Shown one piece after another: positions 8,692-16,783 of a stretch of 64,000 nt of DNA. Below the pieces are notes generated by a model, which did no database searches, was not told where the DNA came from, and saw only the letters and a program-made list of their open reading frames with translations. Within the stretch, counting starts at the first letter, position 1; every line of letters starts with the position of its first letter. The DNA comes from Psychrobacter glaciei (lineage in GTDB: Bacteria > Pseudomonadota > Gammaproteobacteria > Pseudomonadales > Moraxellaceae). The position numbers and the translations under genes were made by a program. The stretch covers positions 434,001-498,000 of the forward strand of contig NZ_BMZR01000001.1 of the NCBI RefSeq assembly GCF_014652895.1. The letters run 5' to 3'.

Positions 8692-9585
8692 ATGTATAAC
8701 TCGATCAATAACTCCAAAATAGTGTCAGATATTGATGTTCTCGTTAGAAATATAATATATCAACGCATTTCGCTTAAGAACGTTAAAAGTGAATTGAATA
8801 GGCTGTATTATCCATTCGTGACAATTTTAGATGACGAGTTGGCATACTCACAACCAATTAATGCTTTTATAAATACCACCAACGCTATTGTTGGTGATTC
8901 CTATCCGTTCAATATTTCATGGAATAACAGTTTGACTGAGAATTTTATTCGGTTACTGTTGTCTTATAAAAGCCATATTGATTATGACTATAATAAGTGG
9001 TACTCACAAGGAATAAGCAATTCCAATAAGCTTGAAAATAATATAAGAAAACTTTTTATTAAAAGATCTAGACTGCTTTTTGTACGTGTTGACTTAAAGT
9101 ATTTTCAGGAAGTTAGTGACCATATTACTATTTACGATTTTGATGCTCACATGCAGAAACTGCGGGATTTCATAGGTAATAAAAAAACTTGTTTTGGAGA
9201 CTTGCTTTTAAATGCTTGGTCCTTAGAGCAAGGAGAGGAAAACGGTAGTTTTCACTGTCATCTATTGCTAGTTTATGATGGCTCAGAGCATTATAGCGAT
9301 ACGTATTTGGCTATGAAAGTGGGAGAAAAATGGCAAGATATTACAGAGGGGTTAGGGTATTTCTTTAATTTACACACTCCTAATTATAAAAAGCGGTTTG
9401 AATATAAAAATACGCTTGGTATAGGCATGATTCATCGGAGTAATATTCAGGAAGTTGAGAATGCCGTCAACGCAGCATTATATTTAACCAGACCATTTAA
9501 GTCAGATGATAGCTACCAACGTCTTAAAGTAAAGCTACCTGGTATGCGTACCTTTGGCAAAAGCATAAAAAAAAGAAATACATAG
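8692..9585 (+). CDS. Inovirus Gp2 / YagK-YfjJ-family HUH-type replication protein
   Basis: A protein of about 297 aa. The region LFVRVDLKY...GSFHCHLLLVYDG (His-x-His near residue 188) has the spacing of a HUH nuclease metal site. A downstream AALYLTRPFK motif (near residue 263) supplies a Tyr in the expected place. This matches the inovirus-type Gp2/YagK-YfjJ C-terminal family seen in filamentous phages and islands. HUH enzymes nick DNA and stay attached through Tyr to start rolling-circle replication. I prefer the ATG at 8692 because AAGGA at 8675-8679 is too close to the alternative ATG at 8680. Whether it replicates the excised island is inference. Confidence 0.75.
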   Translation: MYNSINNSKIVSDIDVLVRNIIYQRISLKNVKSELNRLYYPFVTILDDELAYSQPINAFINTTNAIVGDSYPFNISWNNSLTENFIRLLLSYKSHIDYDYNKWYSQGISNSNKLENNIRKLFIKRSRLLFVRVDLKYFQEVSDHITIYDFDAHMQKLRDFIGNKKTCFGDLLLNAWSLEQGEENGSFHCHLLLVYDGSEHYSDTYLAMKVGEKWQDITEGLGYFFNLHTPNYKKRFEYKNTLGIGMIHRSNIQEVENAVNAALYLTRPFKSDDSYQRLKVKLPGMRTFGKSIKKRNT

Positions 9586-9756
9586 TTTTTATGGTTCTAG
9601 CTTACTCTTGATTTTAGTGATACATCAAATGATATAACCCATTATTTTAAAAAAATAAATATTGTGTTCGCCAGAAAGGTATCTATTGAGGAAAGTGATG
9701 TTGTTATAAGTTTTTCTTGAATCCAGTTTAACAAAAATACTTTTAAATAGATTGGC

Positions 9757-9780
9757 TATATCTAAGTAATCTTAGATATA
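9757..9780. promoter_or_regulatory. Perfect 10-bp inverted repeat (possible operator)
   Basis: TATATCTAAG (9757-9766), TAAT, CTTAGATATA (9771-9780) lies upstream of the run of recombination genes that starts at 9901. The gap 9586-9900 holds no gene that I can support. The symmetry and length suit a dimeric repressor or a small hairpin. There is no T-run, so a terminator is unlikely. Confidence 0.5.
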
Positions 9781-9846
9781 CACTATCCGTATGAGATAAG
9801 GCAGGAAGCCTAGCTACCTGTTTATTAACCCCAATCTATCCTAATC

Positions 9847-9876
9847 AAAGGCCTGCTTAATCGCAGGCCTTTTTTA
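9847..9876 (+). terminator. Terminator directly upstream of the zinc-ribbon gene
   Basis: AAAGGCCTGC (9847-9856) pairs with GCAGGCCTTT (9863-9872), followed by a T-run. It stands only 25-30 nt before the next start codon and has no gene immediately before it, so it may act as a leader attenuator. Confidence 0.85.
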
Positions 9877-9900
9877 TGCGCAATCTAAAAGGAGCTATTT

Positions 9901-10191
9901 ATGAGACCGATCTGCCCACACTGTCATTCAGCAAACGTAAGAAGCACTACCGATACTGACAGTCCCTTTAATATCTTTGAGCAACTGTGCTCACAATCTG
10001 CCCTATCAGGTCTTGGTGTGAGTATCTGTAGGTATTACAAAATCAATTCAGCAATCGGTGTGGTAGTAGGCACAGCCCTTGCCTCAGCGATTAGCTTGGC
10101 TAAAGATAAGCTACAGCAGCCCCCTTTACTCGTTTTGGCAGCAAAGCCCCATTATACCTGCAATACCTGCTCAAGAACTTTCAGCATTTAA
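9901..10191 (+). CDS. Small zinc-ribbon protein
   Basis: A 96-aa protein with paired Cys motifs at both ends: CPHCHS (near residue 5) and CNTCSR (near residue 88). Together these can bind one zinc as a ribbon. Between them is a hydrophobic Gly/Ala-rich stretch (about 49-66, IGVVVGTALASAISL) that could be one membrane segment. AAGGAG lies 7 nt before the ATG. It opens a same-strand run of recombination and DUF932 genes in the island. No family was recognised. It might bind DNA or sit at the membrane, and neither is shown. Confidence 0.75.
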   Translation: MRPICPHCHSANVRSTTDTDSPFNIFEQLCSQSALSGLGVSICRYYKINSAIGVVVGTALASAISLAKDKLQQPPLLVLAAKPHYTCNTCSRTFSI

Positions 10192-10240
10192 CCTATCTAT
10201 CTAACCCATAATTCTAATCAAGTCTAAAAGGAATATTCTC

Positions 10241-11233
10241 ATGGCACATTTAATAGAATCAATGGCATACGTTGGTGAAACCCCTTGGCATGGTCTGGGT
10301 AATGAGCTGGCACCTAAGCAGCCACTTGAGGTCTGGGCAAAACAAGCCGGTATGGACTGGCGTATTGAGTCATCGGATGTTAGTTACATGGCTAATAATG
10401 ACAAAGGGCATAATTTGATCTTGCCCTTTGCTGAGCAGAAGGTTTTATATCGTAGCGATAACTTCGAGCCGCTATCGGTGGTTAGTCAACGTTATCAGGA
10501 AGTACAACCTCGTGAGATTCTAGAATTCTATCGTGATCTTACCGAGCAGTCTGACTTTGAGCTGGAAACGGCTGGTGTGCTAAAGGGTGGTCGTAAGCTA
10601 TGGGCATTGGCCCGTACAGGCCAGTCAGCAACGCTTAAGGGTAAGGATGTGAGTAATGGTTATTTGCTGCTTGCAACCGCTTGTGACGGCACGTTAGCGA
10701 CTACCGCTCAGTTCACCTCCATCCGTGTGGTGTGTAACAACACACTAGCGATCAGCCTTGCCAACGGCAATGGCGGTGTGGTGAAAGTGCCGCATTCCAC
10801 ATCCTTTGATGCTGACAAGGTCAAACAGCAATTGGGCGTGTCAGTGAAGCAGTGGGAGGAGCACAGCTATGAGATGAAACAGCTATCTGAGCGCCGTGTG
10901 ACCCAAGCAGAAGCGGCTAACTATCTCAGCCGTGTGTTTAACGATCAAGACAATGACATCATTCTGTTTAACAGTGCTAAGAAAGAGAAGGATGCCGTGC
11001 CTAATGCTAAAGCGATGAATCAGGTCATGAAGATGTTTAACGGTCAAGGTCGCGGTGCCACACTCGATGCAGCCAGTGATACCGCCTATGGTTTGCTGTG
11101 CAGCATTACTGAGTACGTGGATCATGAAAGGCGTGCGATGAACACTGACAACCGCCTGAACTCGGCTTGGTTCGGTGCTGGTGCTAAGCTGAAACAGAAA
11201 GGATTAGAGCAATCGCTATTGATGCTTGCTTAA
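10241..11233 (+). CDS. DUF932 phage/plasmid-like protein
   Basis: A 330-aa DUF932 (TIGR03299-type) protein, starting with the family hallmark MAYVGETPWHGLGNEL near the N-terminus. The central LATACDGTLATTAQFTSIRVVCNNTL region (core FTSIRVVCNNTL) is also typical. These proteins occur in phages, plasmids and ICEs, commonly beside recombination genes; no activity is established. AAGGA precedes the ATG. Here it is followed by the YqaJ exonuclease and a Cys-rich recombination-factor-like gene, supporting a role in element maintenance. GC content is higher than in the island's flanking unknown genes, suggesting a different origin for this segment. Confidence 0.9.
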   Translation: MAHLIESMAYVGETPWHGLGNELAPKQPLEVWAKQAGMDWRIESSDVSYMANNDKGHNLILPFAEQKVLYRSDNFEPLSVVSQRYQEVQPREILEFYRDLTEQSDFELETAGVLKGGRKLWALARTGQSATLKGKDVSNGYLLLATACDGTLATTAQFTSIRVVCNNTLAISLANGNGGVVKVPHSTSFDADKVKQQLGVSVKQWEEHSYEMKQLSERRVTQAEAANYLSRVFNDQDNDIILFNSAKKEKDAVPNAKAMNQVMKMFNGQGRGATLDAASDTAYGLLCSITEYVDHERRAMNTDNRLNSAWFGAGAKLKQKGLEQSLLMLA

Positions 11234-11262
11234 CCAATGATGTTCTAATCTGACAAACAATC

Positions 11263-11290
11263 AACCACGCCTTTGAGCGTGGTTTTTTTA
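11263..11290 (+). terminator. Terminator after the DUF932 gene
   Basis: AACCACGC (11263-11270) pairs with GCGTGGTT (11277-11284), followed by a T-run. It lies about 50 nt before the next start codon. Confidence 0.85.
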
Positions 11291-11339
11291 TGACTTTAAT
11301 TTGATATCAATCAATAACCACTCTACTAAGGAATTCACT

Positions 11340-12467
11340 ATGAACCTAATCGCATTAAATACGACGACTCAGCCAAGACAGGCCAAGCGTGCAACCGTTA
11401 AAGTTAAAATGCCAATAAAAACTAAGCATGGTATCGAAGATATACCAAAGACCAAGGTAGAGAATAAATCCGCTAAGCCGTTGGTTAATTCTACAACTAC
11501 CGCTAAACGCCTGGTCAATACCAAATCTTTGAGCCGTGAAGACTGGCTACAGTTTCGTAAGCAAGGCATTGGCAGCTCTGACGCCGCTGCCGCCTGTGGT
11601 ATTCATCCGTATTTGTCGATGCTTGAGCTATGGATGATCAAGACAGGACGTATGGCATCAAACATCGATGAAAGCATTGAAGGATATTCACCACTCTATT
11701 GGGGCAATACCTTAGAGCCGATGGTGGCTAAATACTATCAAGAACATACTGGTAACAAGGTACGTCGCGTCAATGCCATCTTGCAGCATCCTGATCCTGA
11801 CAAAGCTTTTATGCTCGCCAACCTAGACTATGCTATTACAGGCAATGATGAGGTACAGATTCTAGAGTGTAAAACGGCTGGTGAACATGGGGCCAAGCTC
11901 TGGAAGAATGGTGTGCCGTTGTATGTGACATGCCAAGTACAACATCAACTGGCAGTCACAGGTAAAGCTGCTGCGCACATCTGCGTATTACTGTGTGGAC
12001 ATGAAGCCAAGATATATAAGGTTGAACGTGATGAGCGCTTAATTGACTCTATCATCGAGCATGAGCTTCTGTTCTGGCAATATGTGGAAACCGACACACC
12101 GCCCACACCTGACCATTCAGAATCTGCAGCTCGGGCATTAAAGCAGCTGTATCCAACCGCTAAGCCGTCAAGCAAGGTTGATCTAACGGATGATGACGGT
12201 GCTAACAAACTGTTTGAGCAATTACTGAGCTACCGTGACTATATGCAAGAGTTAGAGCAGCGTCATGATCAAGTGAAGCATCAGCTGCAAACGCTGATTG
12301 CCGATAATGAAGTTGCCGTGTTTGAGAAAGGTGCGATCTCATGGAAGCGCTCTAAAGACAGTATCGGTCTTGATAGCAAGGCTGTAATCAAGGCTCATCC
12401 TGAGTTGTTAGCTAAGTTCGGTAAAACAAAGCAAGGCAGCAGACGTTTCGTTGTGCTTAATGACTGA
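11340..12467 (+). CDS. YqaJ-family viral recombinase / exonuclease
   Basis: A 375-aa lambda-exonuclease-fold protein. After about 60 basic residues comes LSREDWLQFRKQGIGSSDAAA, the YqaJ opening motif. The catalytic core is then visible: Glu in YWGNTLEPMVAKYY, Asp in MLANLDYAI (near 162) and the Glu-Cys-Lys triad element ILECKTAGEH (near 176), i.e. a D-ExK nuclease site. The C-terminal third is helical. Such enzymes resect double-strand ends for single-strand annealing recombination, normally with a Bet/RecT partner; no partner is seen here. The ATG at 11340 has AAGGA 8 nt upstream; a longer reading from 11301 lacks one. Confidence 0.9.
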   Translation: MNLIALNTTTQPRQAKRATVKVKMPIKTKHGIEDIPKTKVENKSAKPLVNSTTTAKRLVNTKSLSREDWLQFRKQGIGSSDAAAACGIHPYLSMLELWMIKTGRMASNIDESIEGYSPLYWGNTLEPMVAKYYQEHTGNKVRRVNAILQHPDPDKAFMLANLDYAITGNDEVQILECKTAGEHGAKLWKNGVPLYVTCQVQHQLAVTGKAAAHICVLLCGHEAKIYKVERDERLIDSIIEHELLFWQYVETDTPPTPDHSESAARALKQLYPTAKPSSKVDLTDDDGANKLFEQLLSYRDYMQELEQRHDQVKHQLQTLIADNEVAVFEKGAISWKRSKDSIGLDSKAVIKAHPELLAKFGKTKQGSRRFVVLND

Positions 12468-12540
12468 GCTGAAGATCACTCAATCATCAGCGCGGCAACC
12501 AATCAGTCAAAGCTGATTAATCAAAGCAAGCGAATAACCA

Positions 12541-12566
12541 CCCACCTAGCACAGGTGGGCTTTTTT
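12541..12566 (+). terminator. Terminator after the YqaJ gene
   Basis: CCCACCT (12541-12547) pairs with AGGTGGG (12553-12559), followed by CTTTTTT. It lies about 40 nt before the next ATG. Confidence 0.85.
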
Positions 12567-12607
12567 ATGGCCAAACACATTCTATTAAATACATAAGGAA
12601 TACCATC

Positions 12608-13519
12608 ATGATTAAAGGTCTAACGATTACTCCACCAGTTTTAGGTCGTATCAGCATCGGGCGTGTCATCGTAAAAGATGGCAAGCGTTTACCTGCCAAA
12701 GACGATCAATTCACTATCACCAGTCAAGTGCAGAACAAAGACGGTTGGATCAATCATCCACTTGATGCAAAGCTACGCGCAAAGAACGACGGTAAGCTCA
12801 GACAGATTCCTGTACGCATGTTGTTTAATAATCCTGAGTTAAACCTGCGAGCAGAATACACACTGTTCGATAGACAAACAGGCCGTCCACTATGCGTTGG
12901 TGACGGTGAGCAATGTCAGAGACGAACCAATAATGGTGTCGAGCAACTACCATGCCCATCCCCTGAACGTTGTCCACTAGCACAAGGTGGTGCTTGTAAG
13001 CCGTATGGCAGACTGTACGCAAATCTGAGTGAAGACGATGAGCTTGGTACGTTTATCTTTCGAACTACAGGTTTTAATAGCATCCGTACCTTATCAGCAC
13101 GCTTAAGCTACTTTGCAGCAGTATCAGGCAATAAGCTTTCATGTTTGCCGTTGCAACTCACGCTTAGAGGTAAAAGCACCACGCAAAGCTATCGAACTCC
13201 GATCTACTTTGTGGATTTAACGCTACGTGATGATGTGACACTCAAACAAGCGGTACAAGATGCTGGGGCAATTGATCGGGAGCTGAGCGAACATGGCTTT
13301 GATCAAGCAGCACTAGAGGCAGCAGCGAAACAAGGTTATGTGAACTCGTGCTTTGGTGTCGATAGCGAAGATGCAATGGAGGTGGTGGATGAGTTTTATC
13401 CTGTGGAGATGGATGATGCTAATAGCAATCATCAAGGAGGATTGCAAAATAGTATCGCTCCCTACAATGTCGGTAATATTGAAAGAAGTCTAAGGGAGAG
13501 TGTGACAGCTATAAGTTAA
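12608..13519 (+). CDS. Cys-rich conserved element protein (possible recombination directionality factor)
   Basis: A 303-aa protein of a family common in phages and ICEs, often annotated as hydrolase or metal-binding. The start GRISIGRVIVKDGKRLPAKD and the DQFTITSQVQ segment are typical. A cysteine cluster (LCVGDGEQC, LPCPSPERC, GGAC, about residues 96-136) could hold a metal. The following GTFIFRTTGFNSIRTL stretch recalls the architecture of phage Gp3-like recombination directionality factors. That resemblance is from memory of motif order and is only suggestive. AAGGAATACCATC precedes the ATG. It lies between the YqaJ exonuclease and AlpA genes, which fits a role in excision or replication. 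Confidence 0.75.
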   Translation: MIKGLTITPPVLGRISIGRVIVKDGKRLPAKDDQFTITSQVQNKDGWINHPLDAKLRAKNDGKLRQIPVRMLFNNPELNLRAEYTLFDRQTGRPLCVGDGEQCQRRTNNGVEQLPCPSPERCPLAQGGACKPYGRLYANLSEDDELGTFIFRTTGFNSIRTLSARLSYFAAVSGNKLSCLPLQLTLRGKSTTQSYRTPIYFVDLTLRDDVTLKQAVQDAGAIDRELSEHGFDQAALEAAAKQGYVNSCFGVDSEDAMEVVDEFYPVEMDDANSNHQGGLQNSIAPYNVGNIERSLRESVTAIS

Positions 13520-13548
13520 AGCAGTGGTAAGGATAGACGGCATAAGAA

Positions 13549-13576
13549 GGAGCTGATTCATTCAGCTCTTTTTTTA
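13549..13576 (+). terminator. Terminator after the Cys-rich gene
   Basis: GAGCTGA (13550-13556) pairs with TCAGCTC (13562-13568), followed by a run of Ts. Confidence 0.85.
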
Positions 13577-13686
13577 TTGCTTCATTTAAAGCTAACCCTT
13601 GGACTCAATAGGATGCCGTAAAAAAATATGGGACTTCGTAACTGTATGAGAAGAAAGATTCTCATTAACTTACAAAGGAGATAATC

Positions 13687-13941
13687 ATGGAAAACTTAAA
13701 CACAGCACAGCCAGTGATCGAGCAATGCAATCATATACCGCAATTATTGAGTGTTAAAGATGTTGGCCATTATACTGGTCTTAGTCGTTCTACGATTTAT
13801 GAGATGGTTAATGAGAAATCTGATCGTTACGATCCAACTTTTCCTAAGAAGGTACAGCTGACACAGGTTAGGGTAGTATGGGTAGCGAGTGAGGTTGCAG
13901 AGTGGATTAATAATAAGATAGCTGATAGGCTTTGCCGATAG
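13687..13941 (+). CDS. AlpA-family regulator / excisionase
   Basis: An 84-aa MerR-like DNA-binding protein of the AlpA family. The helix-turn-helix is LLSVKDVGHYTGLSRSTIYE (about residues 20-39), followed by the FPKKVQL wing and the VAEWINNK helix. AlpA proteins activate integrase genes or act as excisionases in tRNA-targeted islands such as CP4-57. AAAGGAG precedes the ATG at 7 nt. A 70-nt leader contains a TGAGAA/TTCTCA hairpin (near 13647-13664). The integrase lies about 13 kb away on the other strand, so any control is in trans. Confidence 0.9.
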   Translation: MENLNTAQPVIEQCNHIPQLLSVKDVGHYTGLSRSTIYEMVNEKSDRYDPTFPKKVQLTQVRVVWVASEVAEWINNKIADRLCR

Positions 13942-13952
13942 GCAGTAATTTA

Positions 13953-13984
13953 AAATAAGCCACCGCTAGTGGCTTATTTTTTTG
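13953..13984 (+). terminator. Terminator after alpA-like gene
   Basis: AAATAAGCCAC (13953-13963) pairs with GTGGCTTATTT (13969-13979), followed by Ts. The stem is perfect and A-rich on its left side, so it may work in both directions and also stop the converging lipoprotein gene. Confidence 0.85.
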
Positions 13985-14012
13985 TTTAGTATTGTCATCC
14001 ATCTACCACTCA

Positions 14013-14615
14013 TTAAGTACAAGCGTTAGCGTACTCAGCTTCTGTTAAGTCTGGGTTACGACAGTCTTCCGATGCATCATACCCATCTTTATAACGTGAA
14101 CGTTCTATAATGAATTTACGTAAAGAACTCTCTTCACTACCATCGAGTGTAAAATCATTGAGTAAGTCTATCATTTCTTGTGAGGTTTCAAGATCATTGT
14201 CAACTAGATAATCAATGTGTGCCGCTTGAGCAGGTGTTAGTGGCCCCGTTATTTCTTTGTAGTCAACTCTTGTAGCATTATCATGGGAGTCGTCATCACC
14301 CTTATCAATAGTAATATTACTTACTTCTGATAAGGGTGTAGTACTAGCATCATGCTGCTCACGTAGTTGTGTAGTACGTAGATCTTGGAGTACATCATCG
14401 GTACAAACTCCATCGTTGTTTTCTCCGCAGACAATGATGCCATTCGAATCATACTGGAGTTTGCTTACTATCTCTGTTTCTGGTCCTTCCTGAGAGAATT
14501 CCGAGCCTACTGCCTCCTCAGATAGTACTATGTCACTTGACTTATTACCTGCGTTAGATTCACAGCCAGCTAAAAGCGCAAGAGCAACAGTACATCCTAA
14601 CAAAACACTTTTCAT
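14013..14615 (-). CDS. Unknown acidic lipoprotein
   Basis: A 200-aa exported protein. The signal peptide MKSVLLGCTVALALLAGC ends in a lipobox (LAGC, Cys18), so it should be lipidated and anchored in an envelope membrane. Residues after Cys18 are acidic and low-complexity. Three or four further Cys occur, including VCGENNDGVC (near 62-71) and a pair in the C-terminal 20 residues, which may form disulfides. A LTPAQAAHIDYLVDNDLETSQ segment is helical. AAGGA lies 8 nt before the ATG. It belongs to a same-strand trio of exported unknown genes and I recognise no family. Confidence 0.75.
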   Translation of the reverse strand: MKSVLLGCTVALALLAGCESNAGNKSSDIVLSEEAVGSEFSQEGPETEIVSKLQYDSNGIIVCGENNDGVCTDDVLQDLRTTQLREQHDASTTPLSEVSNITIDKGDDDSHDNATRVDYKEITGPLTPAQAAHIDYLVDNDLETSQEMIDLLNDFTLDGSEESSLRKFIIERSRYKDGYDASEDCRNPDLTEAEYANACT

Positions 14616-14789
14616 TATTACAATCCTTGTTCGATTTGTTGTTCAAATACCAGAATTAAGGTCAGTTGTGATAGTGAAATATAACTAGTCTCTGATAAAA
14701 TTGAGAGTGATTTATGATGGTAAGATTAGTTTACTCGTATTTATAGATATCAAATAAGTAGGTCATATTACTTAATATACTTTTTAAAG

Positions 14790-15209
14790 CTATTTCTTAG
14801 AATCTAAATAATAGAGTACAGCTAAACCTTCAGCGAAAATTCGCTCGTCAGCCTTACTCGCGGAACCACCCTTGTAAAAAACTTCCTCAGCAGATGAAGC
14901 TAAGGTTGATGAGCGATCATTATTAAAACTAGCACCTTTCCATAAGCCATAACCATCACCGTCTTTTGCTTGTTTTTTCGTCTCGCAGTCTGGACCGTAA
15001 GCAGTTTTAAAACAGTTAGGAACAGACTTCCATTGTTTAGATAAAGCATAAAAAGCATTGCAATCTTGGTTGCTGTTACAGCGCTTGATCTTAGGAGCAA
15101 GTTTTGGATTGTTATAATACTTATTCATCGTAGCAACATCGGCATGGCTTACTGAAAACATAGCGGCACAGCTAATACCCATAGCGATTTTTAAAAGTTT
15201 ATTTCTCAA
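14790..15209 (-). CDS. Unknown small secreted protein
   Basis: A 139-aa protein with a Sec signal peptide (about residues 1-23, cleavage after SHA). The mature part has four Cys (KRCNSNQDCNAF, PNCFK, DCETK; about residues 44-77), consistent with two disulfides, and is otherwise polar. The start is TTG at 15209: AAGGA lies 7 nt upstream and the reading gives a complete signal peptide, while the next ATG would truncate it. It is the middle gene of three exported unknown genes. There is no recognised family. Confidence 0.7.
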   Translation of the reverse strand: MRNKLLKIAMGISCAAMFSVSHADVATMNKYYNNPKLAPKIKRCNSNQDCNAFYALSKQWKSVPNCFKTAYGPDCETKKQAKDGDGYGLWKGASFNNDRSSTLASSAEEVFYKGGSASKADERIFAEGLAVLYYLDSKK

Positions 15210-15297
15210 AGTGACATCCTTATTTTCCTGATAAAAATTACTTACTCATCAGCATCATTATAAAAGTAGTAACGCTTTTAAAGCGTTAGTTATATCC

Positions 15298-15732
15298 TTA
15301 CCACAGACGGATATGATCCTTATTGCTAGAAGCTTTATCAATAAAAAGTCCGCGTGATAAATCAACACCCCAGCCGTTTTTATCATCTTTGTCTCTAAGC
15401 CTATATCCCCAGCCCTCTTTATTGTTTAAATTTACCATCTCCATACTGTCTACATATGCATAACGGCTTATATCACTATCTGGCCACTTAATGCTTATAA
15501 CTTTTAGAGCTTCATTAGGCCCATAGAACTCTTTAAGGTTAGGATGAGCACTCGATTTAATGTAGCTATGGGTCACTAAGCATTTTTTAGTAGCTGTTTT
15601 ACCTTTGTAAGCGCAATTAAAATAAGCATTACTCTCACTAGAGTCCATAAACTCTCTGATCGTTGGTCCGGCTTGAGCTTGAGTTACTACTGAACATACA
15701 GCGAAACATGCAACATACGAGAGTAACTTCAT
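15298..15732 (-). CDS. Unknown small secreted protein
   Basis: A 144-aa protein with a signal peptide (MKLLSYVACFAVCSVVTQAQA, cut into its core ending TQAQA, about residues 1-21). The mature chain contains two Cys (YFNCAYKG, KKCLV) that could pair. It also has repeated Gly/Trp and Asp/Lys patches (EGWGYRLRD, NGWGVDLSRG). The ATG at 15732 is chosen because TAGGA lies 7 nt upstream; a TTG five codons earlier is weaker. It is the first gene of the exported trio, preceded by the repeat-rich 15748-16211 region that should hold its promoter. Function unknown. Confidence 0.7.
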   Translation of the reverse strand: MKLLSYVACFAVCSVVTQAQAGPTIREFMDSSESNAYFNCAYKGKTATKKCLVTHSYIKSSAHPNLKEFYGPNEALKVISIKWPDSDISRYAYVDSMEMVNLNNKEGWGYRLRDKDDKNGWGVDLSRGLFIDKASSNKDHIRLW

Positions 15733-15747
15733 TGTTTGTCCTACCAA

Positions 15748-16211
15748 CTGATGTTTATTAAAAGAGCATTATATATTAAAGAACAAAGTTTTACTCTATG
15801 ATAATTACCAAAGAGAAACAACTGTGTAATAATAAAAATTAAGCTAGATCGAAAAAATAATAGAGATGAACTTGGCAGCTTGCTAAAGCTAAAAATGGTT
15901 CGTCGTAGCTAGCGTAGTAAGTAAAAAATAAAAGCTGTCTGAAATATCCAAGGTTATAGGATATACCCAACATCAGATTAATTTTCAGCAGTATAATATT
16001 CGGGTCCAATAGAATAATAAAAATAGTCTTTTCAATTAAAAGACTATTTATAGACTATTTTAAAATAAAAAAACTATATAAATCAATTACTTAATCTTGT
16101 CTCTAGAGATTAAGTAAAAAGACTTTTTTAGTAATTAGTCTTATTTATTATTATTTGCATCGAAAAATACTAGTAAATTACGTAAGAGTCAAAAAGTATA
16201 ATTAGGCTCAT
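15748..16211. other. Gene-free region with inverted repeats
   Basis: No coding frame is supportable here. It holds a perfect 12-bp inverted repeat AAATAGTCTTTT (16021-16032) and AAAAGACTATTT (16038-16049), and a second one, ACTTAATCT (16089-16097) and AGATTAAGT (16107-16115). The pentamer AGTCT/AGACT occurs five times between 16025 and 16141. The region lies downstream of the nuclease gene and upstream of the secreted-protein gene at 15732, so it may combine a terminator with regulator sites. Confidence 0.55.
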
Positions 16212-16748
16212 TTATGCGCTTACCTGAACGTGCATCTCTTCCGTATTTTCGCAGTGTTTTATCCTAAGCTCCTTAAAGCTCACCTGCCCATTTTCGATTA
16301 CTTGCTTAATAATCTTCTGTCGCTGGTTGAGTCTCGCATTTCCTGTTTTAACTTCTGCAATAATAAGTTGAACGTTCTCGATAGGTACGTTGCCATCAGC
16401 GCACTCGTGTAAATTTTGGAAGATGACATAGTCAATCGGTTCCCCCATAAATCGGCAGTCTGAAGGGTTATAAGGAAAATCAGTGATAAAGGGTGTGAAT
16501 TGTTCACCAATTTGACCTTTCAATACATTACGCTGCATATTGTTTGAACGCTTTTGCGCCTCTTTAATATCTTTATCTAATCGCTGTTGAAAGCCTGCTT
16601 CTTTTTCAAGCATATCGTTCTTAATTTGCGCAATATCCCGCTCGCTCTCTAGTAGAGCCTTATTTTGCAATTGTATTCGCTGTATAGTCCATACCAGTAG
16701 CGTCATCATTAGCAAGATGATAATTAGTAGTATTGTAGTAAGAGTCAT
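16212..16748 (-). CDS. Membrane-tethered Holliday-junction-resolvase-like endonuclease
   Basis: A 178-aa protein matching the Endonuc_Holl family (related to archaeal Holliday junction resolvases). Residues 2-20 form one hydrophobic membrane helix and about 21-75 a charged coiled coil. The nuclease domain follows: LKGQIGEQFTPF (Glu near 82), the Asp of EPIDYVIF (near 106) and AEVKTGNARL (E-x-K, near 132), i.e. a PD-(D/E)XK site. The ATG at 16748 has GGAG 10 nt upstream; longer readings overlap the neighbouring gene without a ribosome site. It lies 35 nt after the CoiA-like nuclease gene on the same strand, so the two are probably one operon. The substrate is unknown. Confidence 0.82.
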   Translation of the reverse strand: MTLTTILLIIILLMMTLLVWTIQRIQLQNKALLESERDIAQIKNDMLEKEAGFQQRLDKDIKEAQKRSNNMQRNVLKGQIGEQFTPFITDFPYNPSDCRFMGEPIDYVIFQNLHECADGNVPIENVQLIIAEVKTGNARLNQRQKIIKQVIENGQVSFKELRIKHCENTEEMHVQVSA

Positions 16749-16783
16749 GATCTTATTCTCCGTAGTATCAAGTAGGGGCATAT

